Notes: a model not told the origin generated them from the sequence alone. Numbered from the stretch's first letter, positions 30,746 through 43,874 are shown. The stretch is 64,000 nucleotides of DNA from Catonia carolina (GCA_035578175.1 JAQMRL010000002.1:82493325-82557324); one strand, 5' to 3'. Program-made: numbers and translations.

Positions 30746-31698
30746 CTGGTGTGAAACACTCACACAACTTTCTCTTATCAATGCAAATAATTAACAATAA
30801 CCCTAACATTAGAAATAAACAAAAAACTAACTTCAATAAACAAACCTTATTTTCATCGTGAGTGAAAGACGCAAAATGAAAATCAACCTCAGTTTGGCTG
30901 AAAAATGCGGAAATCATTTTTTCACGCTTAACTAGGCTCTGTAGAGAAAAATGCTCTAAATAAAAGTTGTAGATCTTTTAATTTTCTATAAATTTGATTA
31001 TATACACTTTTGTCATATAATGCATAGACTACTAAGGCCGAAGTCTTAAAAAAATCGATTTTTCACACGTTTTCGTGAAACAAAACAGAAAATTGCTAAT
31101 TACCGCTAAACTAAGCGTTATATAAACAAATGATTGAAATAAAAGTTGTAGGATTTTAAATATTCTACATTTTTTATTATATAAATTTTTGCGGTAAATG
31201 CATATAAAAGCCGTAATATTAAAAAAACAATTTGTTTACGTGAAAACAGCCTCACCAAGAATTTCAGCAAACATGGCGCCTACCCTATCTTTTAGAGAAT
31301 AAAAAATTGAGTAAATGAGGCGATTTTACAAAAAATCGTAGGACCAGTTTTTGAGAAAATCACAAAAAAGTGAAAAGTTATACGAATAAACTACTACTTC
31401 CAGTTGACCGATTTTGATGAAAATGTTCGTGTCGGGTCCGGTAGTGGTATGTAACTTAAGTTTCAAGTTTTAAGATCGTACGACGTTACGTTCTTGAGAA
31501 ATTCTGTTCACACATACATACACGCACACATACACGCGCGCGCGCGCGCACGCACACACACACAGACTAATCGGTAAAAACATGTTCTTTGGGTTCAGGG
31601 GGTCTGAAAACGTGTAGATCCGGTGAAATCTCGATTTCTTAAAATCGACATAAAAATAATACTTTCCTTTCTATATATCCATACAGGCAAGAGAAAGT
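30746..31698 (-). mobile_element. HINE-like element, full length, reverse
   Basis: Complete ends; the microsatellite at about 31509-31565 is mixed (CA)n/(CG)n. Confidence 0.87.
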
Positions 31699-32359
31699 AA
31701 AAATGAAAGTGGATGATTTTTTACGCTTAAGTTCTAATTTCTAATGGAAAAGGTTATACAAAGTTTTTATGTAGAAAGTCTTTTTAAGGGAGATACCTAC
31801 TGTTTGTGATGTCGAAAAACGTGACGTGTTGGTTTGTAAACCAACATTTTTCTTTCTGAAAGTTACGAATTTCAATTTTTATTACTGCAAAAAGCTATTT
31901 TAAGTCACTAGTGAAATAAATAAATGAATTTTTTTGTACAACACAATTTTTCTTCTGGTCTAGCAACGTATTTTACAAACTACAACAACGCAGGTTAGCA
32001 TTTTACTCAAATTTACTTCAGAAACTCCTCAAGTTAAAGTTTTCAGCTTTTTTTTAAACAAGTGGCTTATCCATAAAATAATAAAAGTGTACATTTTATA
32101 TTAAAGCGGACAGACCTCTGAAGAAATTATATTTTTTAATATTGTTTTTTTTTTATTGAAACGTAAATAACCTGTTTTTAATTTTTTCAAAAGTTAAAAT
32201 GTTTGACTTATGGGCTTTCTGAAAGACGGATTCATTTTGTTTTATGTTAAAATTAAAATAAACTTTTTTAATTATATTACCCGTCCGTAAATTTTTGCAT
32301 TATTTGATAATATTATCTCAGAAAATTTGATACAGGATTTTAACTATTTAAAATATCAG
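31699..32359 (-). other. AT-rich stretch, nothing recognised
   Basis: Very AT-rich with no coding or repeat signal recognised. Confidence 0.5.
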
Positions 32360-32369
32360 TTATTTAAAG

Positions 32370-32759
32370 TTGTTTAGGTCATCAGCCGAAAGGCTGGTTT
32401 GAACCTGTAGAGGTTTTACTAAGTAAAACGAGGAGTGAGGTGGTTTACCTTGCCTTCCTCACCGAGTGGAGAAGTACGCTTATCAGCATGCCGGTTCCTC
32501 TGAAAAGCAATATTTTCCCCTCTGCAAATGACACCTTCACTTCATTCACCACAGGGTCCAACTGTATTATGAAATTCATTACTTTCAGAGGAGATAACTG
32601 TGATTAGTGTCACAGTACACCTCTACCTCTTCTCTTATTAAATGATTCAGTCATTTAATTGGCTGACCATGTGATAAGAAACAGAACTATTTATTTTAGC
32701 CCTGCAACAAACAGATTGAGTGTAAATAATTTGGTACTCCACCTGTCTGTTATGGGCGG
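32370..32759 (-). mobile_element. S-family SINE-like repeat with 10-bp target duplication
   Basis: TTATTTAAAG flanks it at 32360-32369 and 32760-32769. Its sense strand is minus, ending GGCTGATGACCTAAACAA. Confidence 0.9.
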
Positions 32760-32861
32760 TTATTTAAAGATATCAATGAATTAAAAACACAATTTTACAG
32801 AAGTAATACCTACATGACATCTGACAAAGACACGAAAATTAAATAATAACAGAAAAATATT

Positions 32862-33252
32862 GTTTAGGTCAACAGCCGAAAGGCTGGTTTGAACCTCTAG
32901 AGGTTTTACTAAGTAAAAACGAGGAGTAAGGTGGTTTACCATTACCTTCCTCACTGAGTTGAAAGAGTATGCTTATCAGCATGCCAGGCCCTCCGAAAAG
33001 CACTCACTTTCCACTCTGCAAATGACACCTTCACTTCATTCACCACAGGGTCTGGCTGCATAGTAAAATTCATTACTCTCAGAGGAGATAACTCTGACTA
33101 GTGTCTTTTACACCTTTACCTCTTCTGTTTTTAAATAGTTCAGTCATATAAGTGGCTGACTATGTGATAAGAAACAGAACTATTTTTTTTAGCCCTGGAC
33201 CAAACAGATAGAGTGCAATTAAAATAACACTCTACCTGCCCGTTTTGGGCAT
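32862..33252 (-). mobile_element. S-family SINE-like repeat with 11-bp target duplication
   Basis: AGAAAAATATT flanks it at 32851-32861 and 33253-33263. Confidence 0.9.
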
Positions 33253-33263
33253 AGAAAAATATT

Positions 33264-35311
33264 ATGACTAAAATATTAATAAACTTTAATTGTAATTACC
33301 TGAAAACAATTGTTTCTTAAACTTCATTTTTAAAATTCTATAACTTTTTTATAACGAACGATAAAAAAGTAAAAATATCATTGTTTTTATCATTAAATTC
33401 ACTGTAAAAAAACAATTTTGTAACAACACTTTTGACTTGGGTTAACATCCATTTTCTTATACACGTTTACATGTAAATACAAGAAAATAAAACATTATTC
33501 CTAGCCCAGATACACGAGAAAAACGTTCACTTATTCAGAAAATCACTAAAACATATTTCTGTTAAAATATTTAATCACTTTGAATTAATTATAAACAAAT
33601 AACATAGAAATTATTAACAATAAAAACGTTATTTGTAGCCCGAATACACGAGAAAATGTACACGTTAAATTTAACGGATTAGAAATAGCCAAAAATGAGG
33701 GTTTGCTACAAGATTAACAGTTCCAAAGTTGAAAGAATATATTAATTTAAAAATAAACACTTATTATACTGATTTAATTTTATTACTTAATATTATATTT
33801 TATTAAAACGAATTTAAAGTAAAGAAAACACTGTTATAAAAAATTATTTTAACATTAAAAAATAATATTTTTAAATATTTTTCTTGGTTACTACGCGAGT
33901 GCGAGATCACGCCATTCATTCTTTGATGTGATTGGTTAATAATTGACCAATCAGAATTGTTAAAATCGATTATTACCATATATGGTATTGTTTGATCCAC
34001 TTGCTAATCGGGATGACTCATCAACTTTAGCTATACGGTACTTACGCGTTGTACGGTAAACATTGTGAAATTTTAAAACGTGAAATCGGTAATTCTAACG
34101 GATTAATCGAACAATTAAAAACAAATTCGGGGAACTTCATGTTTACTAAGGTATGCATTATTTAATTAACATTAAAAAATAAAACTAACATTAAAATGTA
34201 TTAATTTATTACACTGTTATTGAGATAAAACGTAGGACTACACTTGAATAAAAATCACTTTTGTTTAACACAAGACAGCTGTATGATTTCCTATAGTCTC
34301 GATGTCCACCCTTCTTACACTGAAATGAAATCATAATTAATAAAACTATCGTCTTATAAGAGGGGGAATTGTTTTGACAGCTGATTGGATACAAAACGGT
34401 CATTGCCACTAAAACAAAAAATTGTATATTTTTTTGTGTAATATGATATAGGTAACTAAAGATAGAACCACATAACATTTTGTAATGTCATGATTTTTCA
34501 GACTCATTTTTACGCCTGTAAATGTAAGCTATTAAATTGAATAAAAGTTTTTTGTTGTTGTGTAGAACAGTTCAGACCTTTTTACATTATATTTCTTTTG
34601 TTTGTTTAACTGCCACGCTAAAATATTAGCCTAGTACTATCCAAGACCGCTAAGCCTAAATAATGAATTATTTTTCAATAAAAGGAAAGTTTTCAACCTT
34701 AAATACATATTTATTGTGTTATAATTAATTTACATTCAGTTTTTACTTTAAAAAAAAATACGAGACTCAAAATTATGTCTCGTAGCAATTAAAGGTGATG
34801 AGACATGGTTTAATTTGAAACAAAAAAATGAAAACACACCAAGTTATTTTATTACTTTAGTAATAGTAGGCAAATAAAGCAGTATTTTGTAACTGACCAT
34901 AACTTAATTACAGGCCAAAAGATATTAACTACTAATGTGTTATATTCTTGATTAAAATGAAACGAAATGTTTTACAGTTCCACAAAATAAATCACAATAA
35001 ATAAAAATGTATTCTTTATGGTTCTTTTCAAAAATTAAAGTTTCTAATCACAATTTACAAAAGATGAACTGAATTAGGCCAAGCTAACATTTTTTTAAAT
35101 TTATTAAAACATGGTTTTCAAAACACCAGTCAAGAATCTTACTAGTGAAAACTTATTAATTTTAACTTTATATATTAAATACAAAATACATTAATGTTAA
35201 CATATTTACCAATTCCCGCCTAGGACATTCCTGTGCGCGGGAATCAGTTGTACACGACAACATTTCTTGTTTACTTTGTTTGAACTGTATTGGTTAAGTG
35301 TTGTTATTTTT
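33264..35311 (-). other. 2-kb AT-rich stretch, nothing recognised
   Basis: Longest part of the window without an identified element. No exon with Ig features is visible on the minus strand. Short duplicated words (for example GTAGCCCGAATACACGAGAAAA near 33640, similar to CTAGCCCAGATACACGAGAAAA near 33500) suggest an unclassified local repeat. Confidence 0.5.
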
Positions 35312-35446
35312 ACTTTCTCTTGCCTATATGAATATATAGGAAGGAAAGTATTGTTTTCATGTCGATTTTTCGAAATAGAGTTTTCACCAGATCTACACGT
35401 TTTCAGACCCCCTGAACCCAAAAAACATGTTTTTAGCGATTGGTCT

Positions 35447-35477
<31 letters not shown>

Positions 35478-35579
35478 CGCGCGCGCGCGCGCTTGTATGT
35501 AATATTTTATTAATAATGTTAGGTTTATTATTAATTATTTGCATTGGCAAGAGAAAGTTGTGTGAGTGTTTCACACCAG
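35312..35579 (+). mobile_element. HINE-like element with large internal deletion
   Basis: 5' end ACTTTCTCTTGCC through (GT)n(GC)n at 35446-35492, then directly the last ~90 bp with the subterminal repeat and hairpin. About 650 bp of core is absent. Confidence 0.85.
35446..35492. repeat. (GT)n(GC)n alternating tract
   Basis: GT repeats pass directly into a run of about 13 GC units, an alternating purine-pyrimidine tract of the type that can adopt Z-DNA. Confidence 0.9.
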
Positions 35580-36205
35580 ATTTTGTTTTTTGTTGTTTTT
35601 ATGTATAAGTTATTGGTAAGTAATTACAAAAAAATATTTTCAATAATATTTTTTTATTACACAGCTAACTGAAACTTAATCTAGTTATGCAATTTACAAT
35701 TCTAATTAATTAAAAATTACAATATTATAAAATTTAGTTTCAACTAAATAAATATGGTCTAATAGTTACTTTATTAAAGAAAAATTACACAATTCTCTGT
35801 AAAATATTTCAGCTCATTTAAATAGTGCGTTGGATACAAATTATTATAGGCCTACAAAACCGTTAATTAATTACTTTTTTAGGGAACACAGATTAAAGTT
35901 TTCAATAAATATATACAAAAGAAATTCTGGTAAAAATTCGTTTAAAATTTATTGATAATTATTGGATAATTTTCTGATTACTAAAAGACAAGTTTAAAAT
36001 AAAGTTTATTCTTTGCCCAATCCTATATTTTATGTTAATCTTCTGGTAATACATTTTTGGGGAATTTTATTTTATTAAAACACTGCTCAAGTAATTTCTT
36101 GACGTCGTCTACACACTTAGCTACAGTTTTATGTTTTTTATTACCATATTTGTTATTGTAGAGATGTAGGCCTATATATACCTAATAATAAAAAAATAAA
36201 ATAAA
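35580..36205 (-). other. AT-rich stretch, nothing recognised
   Basis: No coding or repeat signal recognised. Confidence 0.5.
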
Positions 36206-36337
36206 ATCTTGTGTGAAACAATCACACGACTTTCTCTTGCCAATGTAAATAATAAATAATATAACCTAACATTAGTCCTGATAATGCATTAGAAAGAACA
36301 AAAATCATAACATTGTTTTAATCATGAGTAAAGTGAA
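36206..36337 (-). mobile_element. HINE-like element, 3' end fragment
   Basis: CTTGTGTGAAACAATCACAC then ACTTTCTCTTGCC and about 100 bp of the adjacent body, reverse orientation. Confidence 0.78.
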
Positions 36338-36351
36338 GATGTTTACTTTTT

Positions 36352-36749
36352 ACTTTCTCTTGCCTATATGAATATATAGGAAGGAAACTTTTGTTTTAAT
36401 CTCGATTTTGAGTTTTCACCGGATATACACGTTTTCAGAGCCCCCGAACTCAAAAAACGTGTTACTAGCGTCTCTCTCTCTCTCCCTCACCCCTCTCGCT
36501 CTCTCTCTCTCTGTATGTGTGTGTACGCGCGCGCGCGTATGTAAACAAAATATCTCTTGAACGGAACATCGTACAAAGTTGAAATAAACCGATTAGGCCT
36601 ATATAAATTTTTTTTTAAATAAACCGGTTTTGTTTTTTGTTTTTTGAGTTTTCACCGGATATACACGTTTTCAGACCCCCCGAACTCAAAAAACGTGTTA
36701 CTAGCGTCTCTCTCTCTCTCTCCCTCACCCTTCTCTCTCTCTCTCTCTC

Positions 36750-36805
<56 letters not shown>

Positions 36806-37497
36806 CGCGCGCGTATGTAAACAAAATATCTCTTGAACGGAACATCGTACAAAGTTGAAATTTGAAACGTAAGTTAGGTACCACTAACGGATCCAACATG
36901 AACATTTTTAACAAAATCGGTCAACCGGTTGTAGTAGTTTATTCGTGTCTTTTTCCATTTTTGTAATATTCTTAACAACGGCTCCTACCATTTTTTTTTA
37001 AATCGCCTCATTTACTACATTTTTTGTGGTCTAGACGATAGGCTGGGCACCGAGTCTACTGAAATTCTTGGGGAGACTGAATTTTAGTGCAAAAGTGTTG
37101 ATAATAAAATAGTAAAAATATTTAAAAATCTACAACTTTTTTAAAGCATTTCTTTGTATAACGGTTATTTTAGCGGTAATTTGTAATTTTGCGGTTTTCT
37201 TTTAGTGAAAATCTGTACATAAAATAATTTTATTTTAAGATTTTGTCCGTTATATTTATTTTACGACAAAAATGTATAGCCTACATTGAAATTTATTGGA
37301 AATGAAAAGATCTGTAAATTTAATTTTAAGCATTTTACTCACCAGATTTTAGCGTGAAGGAGTGATTTTCCGTAGCCTATTATTCACCCAAACTGAGTTC
37401 GGTTTTCATTGTGCATCATTCACTCATGATTAAAATTAGGTTATATTGTTCATTATTCGCATTGGCAAGAGAAAGTCGACTGTTTGTCTCATACCAG
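36352..37497 (+). mobile_element. HINE-like element, diverged, with internal tandem duplication
   Basis: Has both ends but is more diverged than other copies. A ~230-bp block with TTTTCACCGGATATACACG, (CT)n and (GT)n/(GC)n occurs twice (about 36412-36580 and 36650-36855). Confidence 0.82.
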
Positions 37498-37708
37498 ATT
37501 TTCGTTTTTTGTTTCAGTTGTGTTGGTTAAATGTTATTTTGTTTTTTGTTTTATTTTGAGGTATTTTTTGTTGTTGTTACGTAGGTAGGTCTATAAATTA
37601 TTGATAAGTTATAAAAATATTTTTAATAATTTTTAGTAGACAGCGCAGTTATGCTTACTATATCCCACGGAACCTTGCAGCAAGTCAAAATATAAATTTA
37701 TAAAAATT

Positions 37709-38046
37709 GTACCCACCGGGTTGGTTGGTCTAGAGGTAAAGTCGTCGCCAAAATCAGGTGTTTAACAGCTGATTTTCGGAGACGAAGGTTCCTGGTTCAA
37801 ATACTAGTAAAGTTAGTTACTTTTATACGGATTTGAATACTAGACAGTGGTTACCGGTGTACTTTGATGGTTGGGGTTTAATTTACTATACTCTCTCAGG
37901 AATGGTCGACCTGAGTCTGTACAAGACTACACCTTATTTACACGTCATACACATCATCCTCATCTGATTGGGTCATCGGGTTGCTTATTGTTTTAAATTG
38001 AACAGATTGCAACGTACACAAATTAGGAATAATAAAAAAAAAAAAA
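37709..38046 (+). mobile_element. tRNA-SINE (GGTTGGTCTAGAGG family)
   Basis: Full-length, with GGTTGGTTGG duplicated at the start and a 13-A tail. AAAAATTGT flanks both sides. Confidence 0.85.
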
Positions 38047-38211
38047 TTGTGATTGAACTTAGCGCGATCCATTCGTGTTACAAAAAATATTCTTTGCTTA
38101 TCAGATAAAACTTGTTATATAAGGGCAGTGCTTATAAAATTCGAGTTTTTTACGGGAAAGCATAGATTCATGCTAATTATAAAGTTGAGATAAGTTATTC
38201 TACACATTTTT

Positions 38212-39152
38212 ACTTTCTCTTGCCAATATGAATATATAGGAAGGAAAGTATTGTTTTCATCTCCATCACAACAAATACACTCTTCACCGGATCTATACGT
38301 TTTCAGACCCCCTCAACCCACACAAACATGTTTTTAGCGATTGGTCTGTTTGTGTGTCTGTGTGTGTGTATACAAAATATCTCAAGAACGGAACATCGTA
38401 CGAACTTGAAACTTGAAACTTAAGTTACATACCACTACCGGACCCGACACAAACATTTTCATCTAAATCGGTCAACCGGAAATAGTAGTTTATTCGTGTC
38501 ATTTTTCACTTTTTTGTGATTTTCTCAAAAACTGGTCCTACGATTTTTTTAAAAATCGCCTCATTTACTCAATTTTTTATTCTCTACAAGATAGGGTAGG
38601 CGCCATGTTTGCTGAAATTCTCGGTAAGGCTGTTGTCACGTAAAAAAATTGTTTTTTTAAGATTGCGGCTTTAATATGCATTTTAGCGCAAAGGTTTATA
38701 TAATGAAAAATGTAGAGAATTTAAAATCGTACAACTTAACATTCAAATCGTTTTTTTATATAACGCTTAGTTTAGCGGTAATTAGCGATTTTCGGTTTTT
38801 TTCTAACGATAACGTGTGAAAAATCCATTTTTTAAAGATTTCGGCCTTAGTATGCGTTTTACGACAAAAGTGTAGCTATATAATCAAATTTATAGGAAAT
38901 TAAAAGATCTACAATTTTTATTTAAAGCATTTTTCTCCACGGAGCCTAGTTTAGTGAGAAAGAGTGATTTTCCGTATTTTTAAGTCAAACTGAGATCGAT
39001 TTTCATTTTGGGTCTGTCACTCATGATTAAAATAACGTTATGTTTTTAGAGGTTAGTTTTTTGTTTATTTCTAATGTTTTATTACTAATGTTAGGTTATA
39101 TTGTTAATCATTTGCATTGGCAAGAGAAAGTTGTGTGAGTGTTTCACACCAG
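38212..39152 (+). mobile_element. HINE-like element, full length
   Basis: Complete ends with flanking ATTTTT on both sides; short interrupted (GT)n. Confidence 0.88.
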
Positions 39153-39227
39153 ATTTTTCCGTTAACCTATAGGCCTATAGATCTACAAGTTGGTTTAATA
39201 AGCATTGCTAGCACTAAGCATTATGTG

Positions 39228-39251
39228 ACATGTTTTTAGCGATTGGTCTGT

Positions 39252-39331
<80 letters not shown>

Positions 39332-40103
39332 CAGAATATCTCAAGAACGGAACATCGTACGAACTTGAAACTTGAAACCTAAGTTACATACCACTATCGG
39401 ACCCGACACGAACATTTTTATCAAAATCGGTCAACCGGAAGTAGTAGTTTATTCGTGTCATTTTTCACTTTTTTGCGATTTTCTGAAAAACTGGTCTTAC
39501 GATTTTTTTAAAAATCGCCTGGTTTACTCAATTTTTTATTCTCTACATGATAGGGTAGGCGCCATGTTTGCTGAAATTTTTAGTGAGGGTGTTTTCTCGT
39601 AAAAACGTTGTTTTTTTAAGATTACGGCTTTAATATGCATTTTAGCGCAACAATTTATATAATAAAAATTGTAGAGAATTTAAAATCCTACAACTTTTAA
39701 TTCAAACAATTTTTGGTATAACGCTTAGTTTGGCGGTAATTTGCGAATTTCTGTTTTTTTCTCACGAAAATGCGTGAAAAATTGATTTTTTTAAGATTTC
39801 GGCCTTAGTATGCATTTTACGACACAAAGGTATGTAATTAAATTTATAGAAAATTAAAAGATCTACAACTTTTATTGAGAGCATTTTTCTCCACGGAGCC
39901 TAGTTTAGTGAGAAAGAGTGATTTTCCGTATTTTAAAGTCAAACTGAGGTCGATTTTCATTTTGTGTCTTTCACTCATGATTAAAATAAGGTTATGTTTA
40001 TTGAGGTTAGTTTTGTTGTTTATTTCTAATGTTTTATTACTAATGTTAGGATTATTGTTTATTTGCATAGGCAAGAGAAAGTTGTGTGAGTGTTTCACAC
40101 CAG
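39228..40103 (+). mobile_element. HINE-like element, 5'-truncated
   Basis: Begins at ACATGTTTTTAGCGATTGG, has a long interrupted (GT)n (39249-39328) and a complete 3' end with hairpin. Confidence 0.86.
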
Positions 40104-40359
40104 ATTTTTTTAACTTTTAACTCGACTCGGTAACCTTCAGTTTAGTTAGATTGGTCAGCCTCTTTAGTGGTTGTTGTTTAGGTCCCGACAATACAACATT
40201 TTCTAACATAATAAAACTGAAAATTAAACAATTTATTCAAAAAGAAAACCATACAGTTAAACAATTTTTAACAAATACGTAGCCTATAATTAAATACACG
40301 TTATAATTATACTATAATAATATCATTGCACGTGAACGCTCAATGTTTTTTTTCTTCAT

Positions 40360-40577
40360 TTACGGCGGTAAACGGTCGTCCGGCTCCTTCATCGTGCGGC
40401 CATTTTTGAATATTTCAATCGATTCGTAGCCACTCCGTTTTGGCAAAACACTGTTCCCGTACTGTACCGAAAGTCTTCTATGAATTTCGGCCCCTGATAG
40501 CCTACACCTTCCGACCACAAAAAACAGATCCCTGAACGTTGCTCTTGTTTGGTGCACATAGAAACCGGAGCAGCCAT
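40360..40577 (-). pseudogene. Mariner-like transposase N-terminus remnant
   Basis: Minus strand begins MAAPVSMCTKQEQRS and then, after a frame change, GAEIHRRLSVQYGNS and KRSGYESIEIFKNGRT. This is the first helix-turn-helix of a mariner-like transposase of the MAAPV type common in insects. At least one frameshift is present and no catalytic domain follows. Confidence 0.7.
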
Positions 40578-41110
40578 GATTAACAGGACGACACCGATAA
40601 CGAAACTAACCTACCTGCTTGAAACTTACACATACGACCACAAATATACAAAGTCATCAACGTCATCAACCCAAAACGACAGTAGGGGAGAGGAACCAAA
40701 TATGGAATACCATTTTCATTTTTTCATTTTTCTGCGTTTCTATGATATTTTTGAAATTACTTGAATTTTATTTCAATAGTAGATATAGTTACTTTATAAC
40801 TACAAAATACAAAATCTTAAATTTACAAATAGGGTTTACATATTTTTTTAATTTTCTTTAGCGACATGATTTTTACAGTAGGCTAATTCACAAAATAGGA
40901 TCTTAATATGGAATATATTGGGTTATAATTCGGAATACTTGGAATAGATAGTCTATAAAATTTGGCTGCATAGTTTTTAAGGCACCAAAGTATTAGTCCA
41001 ATCAGTTTGTTGACAGTCATCACAGACAACCTTCCAGCACTACTACAGTGCATCGTTCATGATATCAATATTATTACGACTCGAGCATTGAATCCACTTT
41101 TCACCTTTTT
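40578..41110 (-). other. Nothing recognised
   Basis: AT-rich, no supported feature. Confidence 0.5.
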
Positions 41111-41245
41111 ACTTTCTCTTGCCTATATAAATATATTATAGGAAGGAAAGTATTGTTTTCATGTCGATTTTAAGAAATCGAGTTTTCACCGGATCTATAC
41201 GTTTTCAGACCCCCTGAACCCACACAAACATGTTTTTAGCTATTG

Positions 41246-41306
<61 letters not shown>

Positions 41307-42083
41307 TGTGTGTGTGTGTGTGTGTGTACAAAATAACTAAAGAACGGAACATCGTACGAACTTGAAACTTGAAACTTAAGTTACATACCACTACCGGACC
41401 CAACACGAACATTTTCATCAAAATCGGTCAACCGGAAGTAGTAGTTTATTCGTGTAATTTTTCACTTTTTTGCGATTTTCTCAAAAACTGATCCTACGAT
41501 TTTTTTAAAAATTGCCTGGTTTACTCAATTTTTTATTCTCTACAAGATTGGGTAGGTGTCATGTTTGCTGAAATTCTGGGTGAGGCTGTTTTCACGTAAA
41601 AACGTTGTTTTTTTAAGATTACGGCTTTAATATGCAATTTAGCGCAAAAATTTATATAATAAATGTTGTAGAGAATTTAAAATTCTACAACTTTTATTTC
41701 AAACATATTTTTGTATAACGCTTAGTTTAGCAGTAATTAGCGATTTTCTGATTTTTTTTCTCACGAAAACGTGTGAAAAATCTATTTTTTTTAAAGATTT
41801 CGGGCTTAGAATGCATTTTACGACAAAAGGGTATATAATAAATTTTACAGGAAATAAAAAGATCTACAACTTTAATTAAAGCATTTTTCACTACAGAGCC
41901 TAGTTTAGCGTGATTTTCTGTATTTCTAAGCCAAACTTAAGGTCGATTTTCATTTTGAGTCTTTTACTCATGATTAAAATAAGGTTATGTTTTTGAGGTT
42001 AGTTTTTTGTTTATTACTAATGTTAGGTTTATTGTTAATTATTTGCACTGGCAAGAGAAAGTTGTGTGAGAGTTTCACACCAG
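41111..42083 (+). mobile_element. HINE-like element, full length, long (GT)n
   Basis: Complete ends; (GT)n of about 75 bp at 41249-41328. The left flank is a T-run without a preceding A, yet the right end still reads CCAGATTTT. Confidence 0.88.
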
Positions 42084-42475
42084 ATTTTTTTATCTTCATT
42101 GTAATAACGTTGACAAAACACGCTGTATTTGGTCCGTTTGAATCCGGTAGTTGTTTCTATCGGTATAATATAACCAATGGTTGCAAGAGGATCACCATTT
42201 ACAACGTCCTGTCTGGAAAAACACTACTATTCCATAATAAGACCCTATTCCATATAAATGGCTCCCTTCCCCTTCTGTCAACATAAACAAAAATATAACT
42301 AAATTGCGGATAATAATTGACTCACCCTCGTACAATAAAAATAAAAAACTAAATAAAAATTACTCTCCTTCAGCCAAATTCAAATAATAGAACATAAAAT
42401 TAGTAGGAATTTTGAATAAAGTAGGCTTACACAACTTTATTTGATGTGAAACATAAAAATTTAATAAGCAAGTTA
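42084..42475 (-). other. Nothing recognised
   Basis: No supported feature. Confidence 0.45.
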
Positions 42476-42477
42476 TA

Positions 42478-43262
42478 TAGGGTGATTCACGAAGATATGC
42501 AGAAACTTTAGAAGCTCATTGTACACGTAAAACTAATGAAAAAAGTTTATATAAACATGGGTCCGGAAATGCTTCGTTTTCGAGTTACGGGTAGCGAAAA
42601 TTTCGCCCGGTTTCGGCTCACCAGGTGAAATGAGATCTTCCTGAAATTCTGGTACGGTAAATTAAGGGGCGAATCCAATCATTTCTTGTGGTTTTTGATC
42701 TGATAAATTAAATAAAACATGGAATTAAATAAAAAATGGAGTGAAAACAAATTTTTTCATCTTTGGGCAAGAATAACTTTGTTATTTCACCAAGAAACAG
42801 TTAAAATTTTTGAATAAAACATGTAGAAATTTTTATTCTGAACAAACCGGTGTAAATTAAGTACACAGAAAGCGAATAGATGTTTGATTAAATGAAATTT
42901 TATTCATAACAGTACAAAGTAAAATTAACCGGAAAAACAAAGATGAAAAAATGTGTTTTTTTTTCACTCCATTTTATGCATTTGACACTGGTTTTCTCAA
43001 AAACTATTTAACTTACAGTTCTGGGACCTGTTTTATTCAATTTATCAGATCAAAAACCATAAGGAATGATTGAATTCGCCCCTTAATCTACCTTACCAGA
43101 ATTTCAGGAAGACCTCATTTCACCGAAATCAGGGCGAAATCTTTCGCTAGCCGTAACTCGGTAACGAAGCATTTCCGGACCCATGTTTATATAACTTTTT
43201 TCATTATTTTTACATGTACAATGAGCTCCCAAAGTTTCTGCATATCTTCGTGAATCACCCTG
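42478..43262. mobile_element. Foldback MITE with ~300-bp inverted arms
   Basis: About 785 bp. The left arm (AGGGTGATTCACGAAGATAT...) and right arm (complement of ...ATATCTTCGTGAATCACCCT) are about 90% identical over roughly 235 bp, and weaker pairing continues to about 300 bp. TATA flanks both ends. ACAGGGTGATTCA-type ends are widespread in arthropod TA-target MITEs. No coding capacity. Confidence 0.9.
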
Positions 43263-43606
43263 TATAGGCCTACCGATTCAATAAAATCGTAGCCTACGTC
43301 ATAAGAAAGGTAGGCCTATCTATCTGATCAATTGTTGACAACAAATAGAACTCGTTATTAACGCCCGACATAAAACAAAAATATTATAAACATTTTTAAA
43401 AATCCTTATTTTAAGTTTATTATGTGTTTTTTTGCACCGTAGCTTTCTGCGAACGGATAAATAGATTTTGATTTAGTTTATTTTGTTTGAAAGGTGACTT
43501 GATAGAAAGTGTTTGTTCTCAGTTATAGGCCTATAAAAAGTACTCGTAATATGAAGGAAAATTAAGCGGAGAATAATGTTGCAGTGGATTTTATGAAGCA
43601 GTGAAA

Positions 43607-43672
43607 AATGAGGCTTGAACCGAGTATTATCCGGTTGAGTAGTACCACTGTACCATCCCCCTGGGAGAGGCG
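43607..43672 (-). mobile_element. Possible tRNA-like SINE head
   Basis: Minus strand has GATGGTACAGTGGTACTAC (A-box like) and GGTTCAAGCCTC (B-box like) about 25 bp apart. No body or tail recognised. Confidence 0.4.
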
Positions 43673-43864
43673 ACATGGGTGTCGAATCAAAGTGAACAAT
43701 ATTGGCGGATTATTCATTATATTAAAGCTGTTTTATTTAAAGGAACAAATATTTTATTTTAAAAGACAGGTTATAAAAAATGTAGTTACGTTTTATAAGA
43801 ACTGTAATAAGGTAGACGCATTCCGCGTATTGCCTGCCTTCTGTCCGCCTTCCTCCAATAGGCC

Positions 43865-43874
43865 TACACACACA

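Noticed and set aside
36615..36914. Long open frames with runs of His-Thr or Cys-Val
   Set aside because: They are translations of the (GT)n/(GC)n microsatellite of the HINE-like element.
39372..39602. Repeated small protein frame MKPKLHTTIGPDTNIFIKIG, also at 20262, 47356 and 55104
   Set aside because: The same frame recurs only because it is part of the HINE-like repeat; frame and stops are not conserved among all copies.
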